A stretch of 64,000 nt of DNA from Hyphomicrobiales bacterium (GCA_930633525.1 CAKNFP010000001.1:846001-910000); one strand, 5' to 3'; shown: positions 46,755-56,570, counted from the stretch's first letter. Program-made: numbers and translations. The notes: a model not told the origin generated them from the sequence alone.

Positions 46755-47441
46755 TTAGCCGACGACGAAGGCCTTGCGTCTTTGGCCGGCGGGGCCGTCG
46801 ATGGGGCGCTGGCCGATCCAGCGCACATGGCGCGCCAGCAGTCCGCAGGCAGTGTCGATATCACCCTGGCGCAGGGCCGCGAGGATGGCGCGGTGATCGT
46901 GGTCCGTGCGGGCTTCCCACTGCGTTTGCCAGCTCGCGAAGAGAAAGCGCGCGCTCGCCGCATGCAGATCGTCGATGGCCGCCAGGAGGCGCGGCATACC
47001 GCAGGGGGTCAGGATCAGGCGGTGGAAGCGACGGTTGGCCTCCTCCCAGGAGCGCACGTCGCGGGAGAGATCACCGGCTTTCGTGGCGGCCTCGGCCGCG
47101 TCGAGGATGGCCGCCGTCAGATGGGGCGCGGCGTGGCGCAGGGCGAGGCCTTCGAGCGCCGCGCGCATCTCCGCGACCTCCTTCACCTCCTCCAGCGAGA
47201 AGGACGCCACACGAACGCCGCGCCGCGGCTCGCTGATGGCAAGTCCCTGGGCTTCCAGTCGCCGGAAGGCCTCGCGCACCGGCACATGGCTGGTGCCGAA
47301 TTCCGCGGCGATATGATCCTGCCTTAGCCTTGAGCCCGGCTCGATGGCGCCGGAGACGATCCGATCCGCGAGGATCCGGCTGATCCGCGTGGCGATGGTG
47401 TCATCCGGGGGCTCAGACTGTCTCGCCGCGCCGCGCGCCAT
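46755..47441 (-). CDS. bioR: GntR/FadR-type regulator, probable biotin regulator BioR
   Basis: 228 residues with GGGAGCAGGACC before the ATG. N-terminal GntR winged helix (ISRILADRIVSGAIEPGSRL, about 19-38, and TSHVPVREAFRRLEAQGL, about 50-67) and a C-terminal FCD helical domain with the metal-binding residues in the 'EEANRRFHRLI' (about 133) and 'DHDHRAILAAL' (about 182) stretches. The identity as BioR rests on two TTATAGATAA boxes in front of the adjacent bioY, the standard BioR arrangement. It starts 44 bases after purD and may be read from the purD promoter; no BioR box is seen before its own start, so autoregulation is not indicated. Confidence 0.85.
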   Translation of the reverse strand: MARGAARQSEPPDDTIATRISRILADRIVSGAIEPGSRLRQDHIAAEFGTSHVPVREAFRRLEAQGLAISEPRRGVRVASFSLEEVKEVAEMRAALEGLALRHAAPHLTAAILDAAEAATKAGDLSRDVRSWEEANRRFHRLILTPCGMPRLLAAIDDLHAASARFLFASWQTQWEARTDHDHRAILAALRQGDIDTACGLLARHVRWIGQRPIDGPAGQRRKAFVVG

Positions 47442-47485
47442 GGTCCTGCTCCCCGCAAGGATGATGCGTCAGGAAACCAGTTCCC

Positions 47486-48763
47486 TCACGCCTTGTCCCG
47501 CCCCACCACGCGCCATCCGATGTCGCTGCGGCAGAAGCCTTCCGGCCAGTCGATCGCGGCCACCGCCTTATAGGCGAGGCGCTGGGCGTCGGCGATCGAG
47601 GGGCCGAGGCCGGTGACGTTCAGCACCCGCCCGCCATTGGCGAGATAGCGCGGCCCGTCCTGCTTCGTGCCGGCGTGGAAGACGATGACGTTCTCGACGG
47701 CATCGGCCGCCTCGATGCCACCGATTTCGCTGCCGCGCTGGTAGGTGCCGGGATAGCCGTTCGCCGCCATGACCACCGTGAGCGCGGCGTCGTCCCACCA
47801 GCGCACGTCGAAGCTGCCGAGTTCCTCGTCCACCGTGGCGAGAAGCGCGGCCACGAGATCGGTCTTCATGCGCGGCATCAGCACCTGGCATTCGGGATCG
47901 CCGAAGCGGGCGTTGTATTCGATGAGCTTCGGGCCATCCGCGGTCAGCATCAGTCCCGCATAGAGCACGCCCTTGTAGGGGGTGCCGCGCGCCTTCATCG
48001 CCGCGACGGTCGGGCGGATGATGCGCTCGATCACCTCCGCCTCAAGCTGCGGTGTCAGCACCGGGGCCGGGGAGTAGGCGCCCATGCCGCCCGTATTGGG
48101 GCCTTCATCGCCGTCGAAGGCGCGCTTGTGGTCCTGGGCCGAGGCCAGCGCCACCACGTTGGTGCCGTCGGAGAGCGCGAAGAAGCTCGCTTCCTCGCCG
48201 ACGAGGCATTCCTCGATCACGACTTCCGCGCCCGCATCACCGAGGCCGCCGGCGAACATCATGGCAAGCGCTTCGTTGGCCTCGACCAGGCTCATCGCCA
48301 CCACGACGCCCTTGCCGGCAGCGAGGCCGTCCGCCTTGATGACGATGGGGGCGCCCTTCTCGGCGACATAGGCGCGGGCGGCCGCTTCATCCGTGAATCG
48401 TGCAAAGTCGGCGGTCGGAATGCCGGCCTCGACGCAGAGCTCCTTGGTGAAGGCTTTCGAGCCTTCGAGCTGGGCGGCCGCCTTCGTCGGCCCGAAGGCC
48501 CGGATGCCGGCTGCCGTCAGGTCATCCACCAGCCCGGCCACAAGAGGCGCCTCGGGTCCGACCACTACGAGATCGATAGCCTCGGCGTCACAGAATGCAA
48601 TGACAGCCGCGTGATCCGTGGTGTCGAGGGCGACATTCTCGCCGCATTGGGCCGTGCCGGGGTTGCCGGGCGCGGTAAACAAGTGGTCGCACAGGGGGCT
48701 CGCGGAGATCTTCCATGCCAGGGCGTGCTCACGCCCGCCGGAGCCGATGAGGAGTATGTTCAT
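47486..48763 (-). CDS. purD: phosphoribosylamine--glycine ligase (GAR synthetase)
   Basis: 425 residues. It performs the second step of purine synthesis. MNILLIGSGGREHALAWKI opens the N-terminal domain; the ATP-grasp region includes PIVIKADGLAAGKGVVVAMS (about 134-153), EECLVGEEASFFALSDG (about 188-204), the family signature RFGDPECQVLMPRMKTDL (about 286-303), and a C-terminal domain with VVMAANGYPGTYQRG. It is divergent from the ParA-like gene and followed by bioR. Confidence 0.97.
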   Translation of the reverse strand: MNILLIGSGGREHALAWKISASPLCDHLFTAPGNPGTAQCGENVALDTTDHAAVIAFCDAEAIDLVVVGPEAPLVAGLVDDLTAAGIRAFGPTKAAAQLEGSKAFTKELCVEAGIPTADFARFTDEAAARAYVAEKGAPIVIKADGLAAGKGVVVAMSLVEANEALAMMFAGGLGDAGAEVVIEECLVGEEASFFALSDGTNVVALASAQDHKRAFDGDEGPNTGGMGAYSPAPVLTPQLEAEVIERIIRPTVAAMKARGTPYKGVLYAGLMLTADGPKLIEYNARFGDPECQVLMPRMKTDLVAALLATVDEELGSFDVRWWDDAALTVVMAANGYPGTYQRGSEIGGIEAADAVENVIVFHAGTKQDGPRYLANGGRVLNVTGLGPSIADAQRLAYKAVAAIDWPEGFCRSDIGWRVVGRDKA

Positions 48764-48974
48764 CTCTAGGATCTCTTCGATGATCGTGTGCCAGAGCCGG
48801 CGTGATATGCGGGGCCGGCGTTCGCCGTCCTCACATGCCGATCCTCGGGGTCTAACCCGTCATGACGGCAGCGACAAGGCTGACGCGGCATGCCAGAGGC
48901 CGGTGGCGCGTCAGGTTCACATTTCCGTTGCGGCAGTGATGGAGCGATGCAACCTTCGCAACCGGAAGGGGTGA

Positions 48975-49625
48975 ATGGCGATGGAAGGCCGAATCATTAC
49001 GCTGGCCCAGCAGAAGGGCGGTTCCGGCAAGACGACGCTGGCGGCGCATCTGGCCGTTGCCTTTGCCCGCCTCGGCCGCGCGGTGGCCATTCTCGATGTG
49101 GACCCGCAGGGCAGCCTCGGCCAGTGGTTCGAGCGCCGCGAGACGCATTTCGGTCCTGACGCGATCGACATCAGTTTCGGCACCGCCAGCGGCTGGGGCG
49201 CGAGGCGCGAGGCCCGCGGCTTCGCCCGCAACCATGACATTGTGATCGTCGACACACCGCCGAAGTCCGACGTCGAGTCGCGTTCGGCGATCGAGGCGGC
49301 GGACCTCGTGGTCGTGCCCGTCCAGCCCACGCAGATCGATCTGTGGGCGACGGATCCCACCTTGCAGAATATCGCGCGCGAGGGCACGCCCTCGCTCATC
49401 GTCCTCAATCGTGTCGTGCAGCGCGCCGGCCTGACCGGCGAGATGATCGAGGCCATCCAGGCGTTGGGCAGGGATACGGCCGCCACCAGCCTCGGCAACC
49501 GGGTGGCCTTCGCGGCCAGCATTGGGCGGGGGCTCAGCGTCCAGGAGATCGAGCCCGCCGGCAAGGGCGCGCAGGAAATCGCCGCCTTAACCGGTGAAAT
49601 CCATCAGAGGCTGACCTCAACCTGA
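48975..49625 (+). CDS. ParA-family ATPase (orphan)
   Basis: 216 residues with GGAAGGGG before the ATG. Deviant Walker A QQKGGSGKTTLAAHLA (about 12-27) with the signature lysine pair of ParA/MinD, VAILDVDPQGSLGQW (about 36-50), Walker B IVIVDTPPKSD (about 90-100) and VVPVQPTQIDLWA (about 111-123). The protein is short and has no ParB or centromere nearby, so it is not the main chromosome-partition ParA; such orphan ParA-like ATPases position other cell cargo (chemoreceptor arrays, carboxysomes) or act with unknown partners. Divergent from purD. Confidence 0.9.
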   Translation: MAMEGRIITLAQQKGGSGKTTLAAHLAVAFARLGRAVAILDVDPQGSLGQWFERRETHFGPDAIDISFGTASGWGARREARGFARNHDIVIVDTPPKSDVESRSAIEAADLVVVPVQPTQIDLWATDPTLQNIAREGTPSLIVLNRVVQRAGLTGEMIEAIQALGRDTAATSLGNRVAFAASIGRGLSVQEIEPAGKGAQEIAALTGEIHQRLTST

Positions 49626-49660
49626 GGCCGTCCGGCAGAGGTCAATCAGGCTGAAAACGG

Positions 49661-50416
49661 TCAGGCCGGGGACAGGCCGACGCGTCCCCACCCCGGCAAC
49701 TTCAGGGCAGGGCGCCGGATATCGAGACCGGCGACGAGCCCGAGACAATTGATCTCGATGCCCTCGATCCACGCCACGGTGACCCCCAGGGCGCCCAGCA
49801 CGGACAATTGCACACCGCTGCGGCTCGGCGCGAGGCCCGCGAACAGGCCGCCGTTGAGCCAGCCATCCGTGCGGAAGTCCTTGCCCAGCGCGGTCGGCAA
49901 CAGCGCGCCCGCAAGCTGTGGCACCTGCGTCGCCAGATACGACACGAAGGTATTGGAGTTCGGGCCCGGCCATGCCGCATAGCTGCCGGAAGCGGCATGC
50001 GGATAGGCGGAAATAGCCGCTTCGATGCGCGGAATGAGCGCCTGCGCGTCCGGCCCACGCAGCGAGAACAGGATGCTGGGCTCGTTGCCGAACCAGCGGG
50101 CGTCGGCCTCGCGATGGTTGGTTCTGACCGGATTGCCCCAGCCCACCACGTCGTAGCGGGAATAACGCGCCGCACCCGCCTGTTTCAGTACGACCCAGCT
50201 ATGATGCGCCACGATGCCTCGCCAGCGCCCGACCCGCGCGGCGAGTACGTGGATGACTGCTTCAGGCTCGGCGGCTGCCTCCGGCAGGATGCGCGCGGAT
50301 GTCCAGTCGGCGTCGGACCAGGAACGGGGCCAGCCCCTCTCGTGCCACCACGCCGCATGGGTGGCAAGCGGGATCAGGAACAGGAGGAGGATCAGGAGGG
50401 CGGCGCGCTTGATCAA
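49661..50416 (-). CDS. DUF3750 family protein
   Basis: 251 residues starting at a TTG with AAGGGGC upstream (no nearer ATG fits). One N-terminal hydrophobic segment (AALLILLLFLIPLATHAAWW) is a signal anchor. The rest matches DUF3750: WTSARILPEAAAEPEAVIHV, then a VLAARVGRWRGIVAHHSWVV stretch and RYDVVGWGNPVRTNHREAD; later NSNTFVSYLATQVPQL contains a 'N(C)NSNTF' motif resembling lipoprotein-processing or NlpC-type active-site surroundings, though I cannot assign it. Function unknown. It ends 35 bases from the ParA gene (convergent). Confidence 0.85.
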   Translation of the reverse strand: MIKRAALLILLLFLIPLATHAAWWHERGWPRSWSDADWTSARILPEAAAEPEAVIHVLAARVGRWRGIVAHHSWVVLKQAGAARYSRYDVVGWGNPVRTNHREADARWFGNEPSILFSLRGPDAQALIPRIEAAISAYPHAASGSYAAWPGPNSNTFVSYLATQVPQLAGALLPTALGKDFRTDGWLNGGLFAGLAPSRSGVQLSVLGALGVTVAWIEGIEINCLGLVAGLDIRRPALKLPGWGRVGLSPA

Positions 50417-50440
50417 GGCGTGCCCCTTCGCAGCACGGCG

Positions 50441-51961
50441 TTACAGGAGAGGACCGGACAGGCGCAGGACATTCTCGACGAACCGCTCCATGAAAGGTCG
50501 CGCGGACCAACTGCTCCCTTTGAGCAACTCGGAGTCCGAGATGTATGTTTCCTGCAAGCGACGCAATGTCCTCGCGAAATCTTGATCGTAGACGAACAGC
50601 GCGACTTCATAGTTGAGCCACAAGCTGCGCATGTCGAGATTGACGGTGCCGAACATAGCGAGCGCCCCGTCTGCGGTAATCGACTTGGTGTGCAGAAGTC
50701 CGCCTTTGTAAAGGTAGACATTCACGCCCATCTCGAGAAGTTCATCGTAATAGGAGCGACTGGCGTATCGGCTGAGCAGAGAGTCGACCTTCTCGGGAAG
50801 GATAAGCGAGACTTTCACGCCGCGGCCGGATGCTGCGCGCAAGGCTCGCAACAATGACTCGTCGGGCACGAAATAGGGCGTGGTCAGAACGAGTTCGGAT
50901 GTGGCGGCGCTCACCAGCGCGAGCAGCATGAGCAGAAGCCCATCGCCCGTCTCGCCGGGGCCGGAGGCGACAACCTGCATCGCCGCGCCCGGCATCTGCC
51001 CGTCCGGCTTGGGCTCGTCGTTGGCCCCATCGCCGGCAAGCGCATCGGCTGTTGTCGCGGGGGTGAGGACCATCTGTGGGCGGGGCGTGAGAATGAGGGG
51101 TTTGTCGCCGGTCTCGAGCGACCAGTCCCCGACCATCACGGCAGCCAGCGAGGTCACCACGCCGCCTTCCAGGCGGACCATGGCATCGACCCATTCGCCG
51201 ACGCCGGCATCCTGTTTGAAGAAGGCAGGATCGACGAGATTCATGCTGCCTGTCCAGGCGATGGCCTGGTCGATTACGACCACCTTGCGGTGGAGTCTGA
51301 GATCCGTGCGGCCGACGGCGCTGCGCAGGAGGCCGACGGGCAACGCCTCGCGCAGTTCGACGCCGGCCTCGCGCAGCCGCTGGGGCTGATCCGTTTTCCA
51401 CCAGGGCCGCGCGCCCAGCGCATCGATGAGGACGCGGCAGCTCACGCCACGCTCCGCCGCCCGAACGAGCGCCGCCAGGATTTCGTCCGCCTTCCCGCCG
51501 GCGTTCCAGATGTAGAACTCCATCAGGATACTGGTTTTCGCGCCGTCGATGTCCCGGGCAATCCTGTCGAGGATTTCATCGGTACCGGAGAGGAGCGTGA
51601 AAGCGTTGTCCTTCGTCAGGCTGCTGCCGGCGGTGAGAAGGCCGAGATGGTGGATGCCGTTGGCGCTCGGCGGAAGGTCTGACCAGTCGATCTCCGGCGC
51701 GACATCGCTGTCGGTCTGGTCCGCATCGCTCTCATAGACTTGGCGCAGGTGCTGGAAGCCGCGCGAGCGGCGGCCGCTGATGCGGCGATTGCCGATGAGG
51801 AAATAGAGAAGGGGACCAACGAAGGGCAGGAGCGCGATCAGGAGCAGCCACGCAAGCGCCACGCCCGTGGCCGGACGCTTCATGATCACGTGGATGGAAA
51901 TCCCCGCGATGACCGCGCCATGTGTCAGCCAAATGAGATTGGCCGGATCAAGAAAGGTCAA
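50441..51961 (-). CDS. cls: cardiolipin synthase (phospholipase D superfamily)
   Basis: 506 residues from a TTG at 51961, which gives the two N-terminal membrane helices (LIWLTHGAVIAGISIHVI and GVALAWLLLIALLPFVGPLL) typical of bacterial Cls; the first internal ATG would lose one. Both HKD motifs are present: HRKVVVID (about 228-235) and HTKSITAD (about 416-423), each followed by the Ser/Asn-Met-rich GSMNLVD and GTVNLDMRS. It joins two phosphatidylglycerols (or PG and PE) to make cardiolipin in the inner membrane. Confidence 0.93.
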   Translation of the reverse strand: MTFLDPANLIWLTHGAVIAGISIHVIMKRPATGVALAWLLLIALLPFVGPLLYFLIGNRRISGRRSRGFQHLRQVYESDADQTDSDVAPEIDWSDLPPSANGIHHLGLLTAGSSLTKDNAFTLLSGTDEILDRIARDIDGAKTSILMEFYIWNAGGKADEILAALVRAAERGVSCRVLIDALGARPWWKTDQPQRLREAGVELREALPVGLLRSAVGRTDLRLHRKVVVIDQAIAWTGSMNLVDPAFFKQDAGVGEWVDAMVRLEGGVVTSLAAVMVGDWSLETGDKPLILTPRPQMVLTPATTADALAGDGANDEPKPDGQMPGAAMQVVASGPGETGDGLLLMLLALVSAATSELVLTTPYFVPDESLLRALRAASGRGVKVSLILPEKVDSLLSRYASRSYYDELLEMGVNVYLYKGGLLHTKSITADGALAMFGTVNLDMRSLWLNYEVALFVYDQDFARTLRRLQETYISDSELLKGSSWSARPFMERFVENVLRLSGPLL

Positions 51962-52110
51962 ATCACAGGCACCCTGTCATAGTGTAATGGCACGACGCGC
52001 AAACATCCCTGTTGGCTGGCTATTCATAGGCTATCAGCGCAAGCAAGGCAGTTGCAAAAATCAAACGGCATAATAGGAAGCTTTTTTCGTCGTTGGATAA
52101 GCATTTGGCC

Positions 52111-52464
52111 ATGTGCGCGCTGTCAGTCGTCAATCCCGCGGGGCGACGCATTGCTTCGGGCGAGAAGACGGTGGAGGTGCGTCGCTGGATACCATCCCTC
52201 AAGCCAGCCGATGACCTGCTGATTGTGGAGAACGGTCGTTATCTCCGTCAGGAGGGCGATGAGGATGTTGACGGACGAGCGGTTGCAATCGTCCGGGTGA
52301 AGGCGGTTCGCCCCTTCGTGATGGCGGATATGGAAGCTGCCTGCGCCTCATATTTCGAGGAAGGGTGGTGGGCCTGGGATCTGGTGGACCTCCGGCCCCT
52401 ATCTCGGCGCGCGACCGTCCGCGCGGCCCGCGGCATTTATCGCGTCGCCTTGCCGGCTGAATGA
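52111..52464 (+). CDS. small ASCH-domain protein
   Basis: 117 residues from the ATG at 52111; a TTG six codons upstream (52093) is an alternative and neither has a strong ribosome site. The ASCH/PUA-like pattern is good: ALSVVNPAGRRIASGEKTVEVRRW (the G-x-K-x-x-E-x-R box), then LLIVENGRY and RAVAIVRVKAVRPF. ASCH domains bind RNA or modified bases. Function unknown; the 130-base gap from cls (divergent) and its single-gene setting give no clue. Confidence 0.8.
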   Translation: MCALSVVNPAGRRIASGEKTVEVRRWIPSLKPADDLLIVENGRYLRQEGDEDVDGRAVAIVRVKAVRPFVMADMEAACASYFEEGWWAWDLVDLRPLSRRATVRAARGIYRVALPAE

Positions 52465-52654
52465 TCAGGTGACGAGGGGCTACTCGAAGCGTTTCGCACC
52501 ACGAAAAAATATTGATGAACAGAGCGTTAAAGCGGTCCCCTGGCGCTGGGCTGCCATGCTGAATTGTAATAACCCAAAAGGCGCGGAGCGTGCATGATAG
52601 GGCGTCCAGGGAACGTCCAGAGGTGAGCGGCGAAAGCCGTCTCCAGCAATTGCC

Positions 52655-53554
52655 GTGATACTGTCAACGCAAGCGCGCGGAATGCTCTATGCCGTGCTCG
52701 CCAATCTCGTCTTCGCCGGCTGCGATACGGTCGTAAAGCTTCTTTCGACCCGCCATCCGGTATTTCAGATCATCACGATGCAGGCCTGCGTGGCATCCGT
52801 CGTTGTGCTTCTGATCTTTATGCGCGGCGGCTATATCGCCAAAAGAAGCGGGCTTGTTCACGATCGGCATGTCCGGAATCCCAAGCTTCTGGCATTGCGG
52901 GGACTTCTCGCTGGTATCGGATCGACGGCCGGCCTTTACGCCTTTTCCTTGCTTCCGCTTGCTGATGTCTATGCGATAACTTTCGCATCGCCGCTTTTGG
53001 TGACCATGGCATCTGTTGTTATCTTGCGGGAGGAGGTCGGCATTCGGCGCTGGGCGGCCGTGATCGCGGGCCTCATCGGCATTCTCATCATGGTCCGACC
53101 GGGATATGCGGCGGTCAATATGGGCCATATCGCGGCCTTCATCAGCATCTTCGTGTCGACGGCGGTGGTGCTGATCATGCGGTCCATCGGCGCCACCGAA
53201 AGCCGCAACATGATGGTGGGCGCCGTGCTCGCCGGCCAGCTGATGGCCGGAATACCCGGCACCTTCCTCTGGTTTTCCCCGCCTTCGGCTTTCGACATCG
53301 GCCTTGTGGTCATCGGCGGTCTTCTCAATGTCGCGGCCCAGTTCCTCTTTCTCGAAGCCCTGCGGCTCGCGCCGGCCTCCAGCGTCGCGCCGATGCAATA
53401 CACCAAGCTGGTCTGGGCGCTGATTGTGGGCGCGCTGCTGTTCGGGGATCTGCCGACGGTCCACATGCTGCTCGGCGCCGCCATCGTCATCGCGTCCGTG
53501 CTCTACATGTTCCATCGCGAGCGCAAGCGGGGGGTCGCCCCAAGTGTAGCCTGA
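52655..53554 (+). CDS. EamA-family (drug/metabolite) transporter
   Basis: 299 residues with about ten membrane helices in two EamA repeats: first QARGMLYAVLANLVFAGCDTVVKLL and ITFASPLLVTMASVVILREEVG, second ALRLAPASSVAPMQYTKLVW and LPTVHMLLGAAIVIASVLYM. The start is a GTG; an ATG nine codons on (52682) would cut into helix 1. Exports or imports a small metabolite; substrate unknown. GC-rich short repeats (TAGCCTGAACGGG, three copies at about 53549-53600) follow the stop. Confidence 0.88.
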   Translation: MILSTQARGMLYAVLANLVFAGCDTVVKLLSTRHPVFQIITMQACVASVVVLLIFMRGGYIAKRSGLVHDRHVRNPKLLALRGLLAGIGSTAGLYAFSLLPLADVYAITFASPLLVTMASVVILREEVGIRRWAAVIAGLIGILIMVRPGYAAVNMGHIAAFISIFVSTAVVLIMRSIGATESRNMMVGAVLAGQLMAGIPGTFLWFSPPSAFDIGLVVIGGLLNVAAQFLFLEALRLAPASSVAPMQYTKLVWALIVGALLFGDLPTVHMLLGAAIVIASVLYMFHRERKRGVAPSVA

Positions 53555-53602
53555 ACGGGAATGCGTAGCCTGAACGGGAATGCGTAGCCTGAACGGGCGC
53601 GG
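53549..53602. repeat. three short direct repeats after the EamA gene
   Basis: TAGCCTGAACGGGAATGCG occurs twice in tandem (about 53549-53586) and TAGCCTGAACGGGCGCGGG follows (53587 on). A small tandem array in the spacer before xseA. Confidence 0.7.
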
Positions 53603-53664
53603 GTGGCCTGAACCGCCTATGCCTTTCCGCTTGATCGCGTGCCGGCAGCCAGTATCGTGCGGCC

Positions 53665-55308
53665 ATGAGCGACAGCATGACGGGTCACGACTTCGCGGGT
53701 GAAGGTCTCGCGACGAATATCCAGGAATGGACGGTATCGAGCCTGTCCGGTGCCCTGAAGCGGACGCTGGAGGATGCCTTCGGCCATGTCCGTCTCAAGG
53801 GCGAGGTGTCCGGCTATCGCGGACCGCATTCCTCCGGCCACTGCTATTTCGCCTTGAAGGACGAGGGCGCCAAGCTCGAGGCCGTGATCTGGAAGGGTGT
53901 CTTCAACCGGCTCAAGATCAAGCCGCAGGAAGGTCTCGAAGTGGTCGTCACCGGCCGCATCACCACCTTCCCCGGTTCCTCGAAATACCAGATCATCGTC
54001 GAGAGCATCGAGCCGGCCGGCGTCGGCGCGCTGATGGCCATTCTCGAGGAACGCCGGCGCAAGCTCGCCGCCGAGGGATTGTTCGACGAGGCGCGCAAGC
54101 AGCTTCTGCCGTTCCTGCCCACCGTCATCGGCGTCGTCACCTCGCCGACCGGTGCCGTCATCCGCGATATCCTCCACCGGCTGGAGGATCGTTTTCCGAG
54201 CCATGTGCTCGTCTGGCCCGTGCGCGTGCAGGGCGAAACCAGCGCGGCGGAGGTGGCGGCCGCCATCAACGGCTTCAACACGCTCCCCGCCGGTGGCGCC
54301 ATCCCCCGGCCCGACGTCATCATCGTCGCGCGCGGGGGCGGCTCGCTGGAGGACCTGTGGTCGTTCAATGACGAGGCGGTCGTGCGCGCCGCCGCCGACA
54401 GCGACATCCCGCTCGTCTCGGCGGTGGGCCATGAGACGGACTGGACACTCATCGACTACGCGGCCGATCTGCGCTGCCCCACGCCAACCGGTGCGGCGGA
54501 GAAGGTCGTGCCCGTGCGTCGCGACCTCGCGCTGCGTCTCGCCGATCTCGGCCGCCGGCATGGCGAGGCGATGGCGCGACTCGGCGAGCGTCGGCGGACC
54601 GATTTGCGCAGCCTGGCGCGAGCCTTGCGCCGGCCGGAGGATCTCGTCGCCGCGCCGCGCCAGCGGCTCGATCTCGCCGCCGGCAAGCTTGTCCATGGCT
54701 TGCGCATCAATGCCCGCCGGCATGAAGTTGCGCTCGGCGCGCTCGCCCAGCGTCTTCTGCGCCTGTCACCCCATCTGCAGCTGGAGCAGTCGCGCGCGCG
54801 GCTGGCGCGGGCGGGGCAGCAACTCGACCGCTGTTTCGCGGCCAACAGCCATCGCTATGCCCAGGCGTTCATGCGCGTGGCGGGTCGATTGTCGAGCCAG
54901 GGGCTCCGGCACAAGGTCGATCGCGGCCGTGATCGGCTTGTGCTCGCAGGCAGCCGTCTCGACGAGATGGCACCCGAGATCGTGACGCGGCGTCGCAAGC
55001 AGCTTGAAAGCGTTTGGAAACTGATCGACAGTCTGGGCCACAAGGGAGTTCTGGCCAGGGGGTACGCGCTTGTGCTGGACGAGGCGCGCCATCCTGTCCG
55101 CAGTGCGAGCGCGGTCGCGGCGGGCATGCCGTTGACGATCATGCTATCCGATGGCGATATCGGCGCCGTTGCGGTCGATAGCGCGGAGGGGCCCGGCAAG
55201 GGAACGGGCGGAGTGGCTCGTGGCGGTCGCACCGCGCCGCGAAAGGCGGGTGAGGCGGTGGCAAAGGCCGGACCGGACACACAGAGCAGCCTGTTCGACG
55301 ACACCTGA
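53665..55308 (+). CDS. xseA: exodeoxyribonuclease VII large subunit
   Basis: 547 residues, somewhat longer than the E. coli protein (456). N-terminal OB-fold: [20 protein letters not shown] and [22 protein letters not shown]; catalytic domain: [20 protein letters not shown] (about 156-175), [21 protein letters not shown] (about 215-235), and [27 protein letters not shown] (about 253-279), followed by a long coiled-coil of Arg-rich helices (about 285-460). With XseB it degrades single-stranded DNA. xseB is not nearby. Confidence 0.95.
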   Translation: MSDSMTGHDFAGEGLATNIQEWTVSSLSGALKRTLEDAFGHVRLKGEVSGYRGPHSSGHCYFALKDEGAKLEAVIWKGVFNRLKIKPQEGLEVVVTGRITTFPGSSKYQIIVESIEPAGVGALMAILEERRRKLAAEGLFDEARKQLLPFLPTVIGVVTSPTGAVIRDILHRLEDRFPSHVLVWPVRVQGETSAAEVAAAINGFNTLPAGGAIPRPDVIIVARGGGSLEDLWSFNDEAVVRAAADSDIPLVSAVGHETDWTLIDYAADLRCPTPTGAAEKVVPVRRDLALRLADLGRRHGEAMARLGERRRTDLRSLARALRRPEDLVAAPRQRLDLAAGKLVHGLRINARRHEVALGALAQRLLRLSPHLQLEQSRARLARAGQQLDRCFAANSHRYAQAFMRVAGRLSSQGLRHKVDRGRDRLVLAGSRLDEMAPEIVTRRRKQLESVWKLIDSLGHKGVLARGYALVLDEARHPVRSASAVAAGMPLTIMLSDGDIGAVAVDSAEGPGKGTGGVARGGRTAPRKAGEAVAKAGPDTQSSLFDDT

Positions 55309-55338
55309 TCTCGCGACCTATGTAGCAAGGGCGTAACC

Positions 55339-55560
55339 ATGAACCGGCATGACTATCGCTTCAACGGGAACGGCGAGGCGAGCCTGCAATATCTCGATGC
55401 GGATTTTCGCGTGCTGAAGCCCGGCAGCTATGTGGTCTGCGCTGTCACGGGCGAGCGCATTCCGCTCGACAAGCTCCGCTATTGGAGTGTCGATCGGCAG
55501 GAGGCCTATGCCTCGCCCGAGGCTGTGCTGGAACGCCACAAGGCTCTGCGGCTGGCTTAG
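55339..55560 (+). CDS. DUF2093 protein
   Basis: 73 residues that match the small DUF2093 family of alphaproteobacteria across the whole length: EASLQYLDADFRVLKPGSYVVCAVTGERIPLDKLRYWSVDRQEAY. The single cysteine and the 'PG..V.C.VTG..I....L.YWS' box resemble a zinc- or rubredoxin-like knuckle without the second pair; no function known. It lies 30 bases after xseA (probably same transcript) and its stop overlaps the convergent lpxK stop (TTAG, 55557-55560). Confidence 0.9.
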   Translation: MNRHDYRFNGNGEASLQYLDADFRVLKPGSYVVCAVTGERIPLDKLRYWSVDRQEAYASPEAVLERHKALRLA

Positions 55561-56570
55561 CGGGGCCTCTTCCGGCCCTTCTTCGTCTTGCGCAGCCAGC
55601 CTGACACGAATGCAGCGAGGCCCGCTTCGTCGTCGGGCATGAAGCGCACCGGCAACACCACGAGGCCGGGCAGATGAGCGATATCGTCGCCGAGACGCGC
55701 GCGGTCCTTCTCCGTCGTGACGAGCAGGGCGTCGAGAGCCTGAGCACGGGCCGCCAACGCTCTCAGGTCCGCGGGGGTGTAGGGTTGGTGATCACCGAAT
55801 GGCGCTTCGTCAACGACCTCCGCTCCGATGGACCGCAGCGTCGCGAAAAACTTCTCTGGCCTGCCGATCCCGGCGAAGGCCGCGACACGCTTGCCGCGCA
55901 AGCGGGCAGCTGCCCCTGCGTCGGGCACGAGTTCCCCGCTGAAGATCGGGCGATGGCGGGCAACGTCCATGACCGCCGCGCGGGCTGGGCCGCGCCCGAC
56001 CATGATGAAGGCATCGACATGGGGCAATTGGACGGGCAGGGGGGCGCGCAGGGGGCCGGCCGGAACGCAGAGCCGGTTTCCGAACCCAGCCTCACCATCA
56101 ACAACGGCGAAAGTGACGGTCTTGGCCAGCGAGGGGTTTTGCAGCCCGTCGTCCATCACGATGACCGACGCGCCCTCGGCCTTGGCCAGGGCAGCGCCCG
56201 CCGGCCGGTCACGCGATACCACCACGGGCAGGTGGCGGGCGATAATCAGGGGCTCGTCACCGACGGCCTCCGCGTCATGGGTGCCGGGTGTGACGACGAC
56301 CGGGCCGGGAAGATGTCCGCCATAGCCGCGGCTCAGCACATGCGGCGTTTCCTGGCGGGCGCTGAGCAGATCCGCGATAGCGATGGCGACGGGTGTCTTG
56401 CCAGCGCCCCCGGCCGTCAGATTACCGATGCAGATGACGGGGCAGGGTGGTTTCGCGCCGGAACGCCCCATGCGACGCGCCGTGATCGCGCCGTAGATGA
56501 AGCCGATCGGCTGTAGAAGGCGGGCGAGGAACGAGGGTCGCGCGCGCCACCAGAACGACGGCGTGCGCAT
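55557..56570 (-). CDS. lpxK: tetraacyldisaccharide 4'-kinase
   Basis: 337 residues. It adds the 4' phosphate of lipid A. An N-terminal membrane-associated helix (PSFLARLLQPIGFIYGAITA) and the P-loop-like GNLTAGGAGKTPVAIAIADL (about 49-68) are present, as are SRGYGG (about 80), DDGLQNPSLAK (about 135), and the C-terminal VTTEKDRARLGDD. The last gene of a waaA-lpxK pair (46-base gap). Confidence 0.95.
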   Translation of the reverse strand: MRTPSFWWRARPSFLARLLQPIGFIYGAITARRMGRSGAKPPCPVICIGNLTAGGAGKTPVAIAIADLLSARQETPHVLSRGYGGHLPGPVVVTPGTHDAEAVGDEPLIIARHLPVVVSRDRPAGAALAKAEGASVIVMDDGLQNPSLAKTVTFAVVDGEAGFGNRLCVPAGPLRAPLPVQLPHVDAFIMVGRGPARAAVMDVARHRPIFSGELVPDAGAAARLRGKRVAAFAGIGRPEKFFATLRSIGAEVVDEAPFGDHQPYTPADLRALAARAQALDALLVTTEKDRARLGDDIAHLPGLVVLPVRFMPDDEAGLAAFVSGWLRKTKKGRKRPR

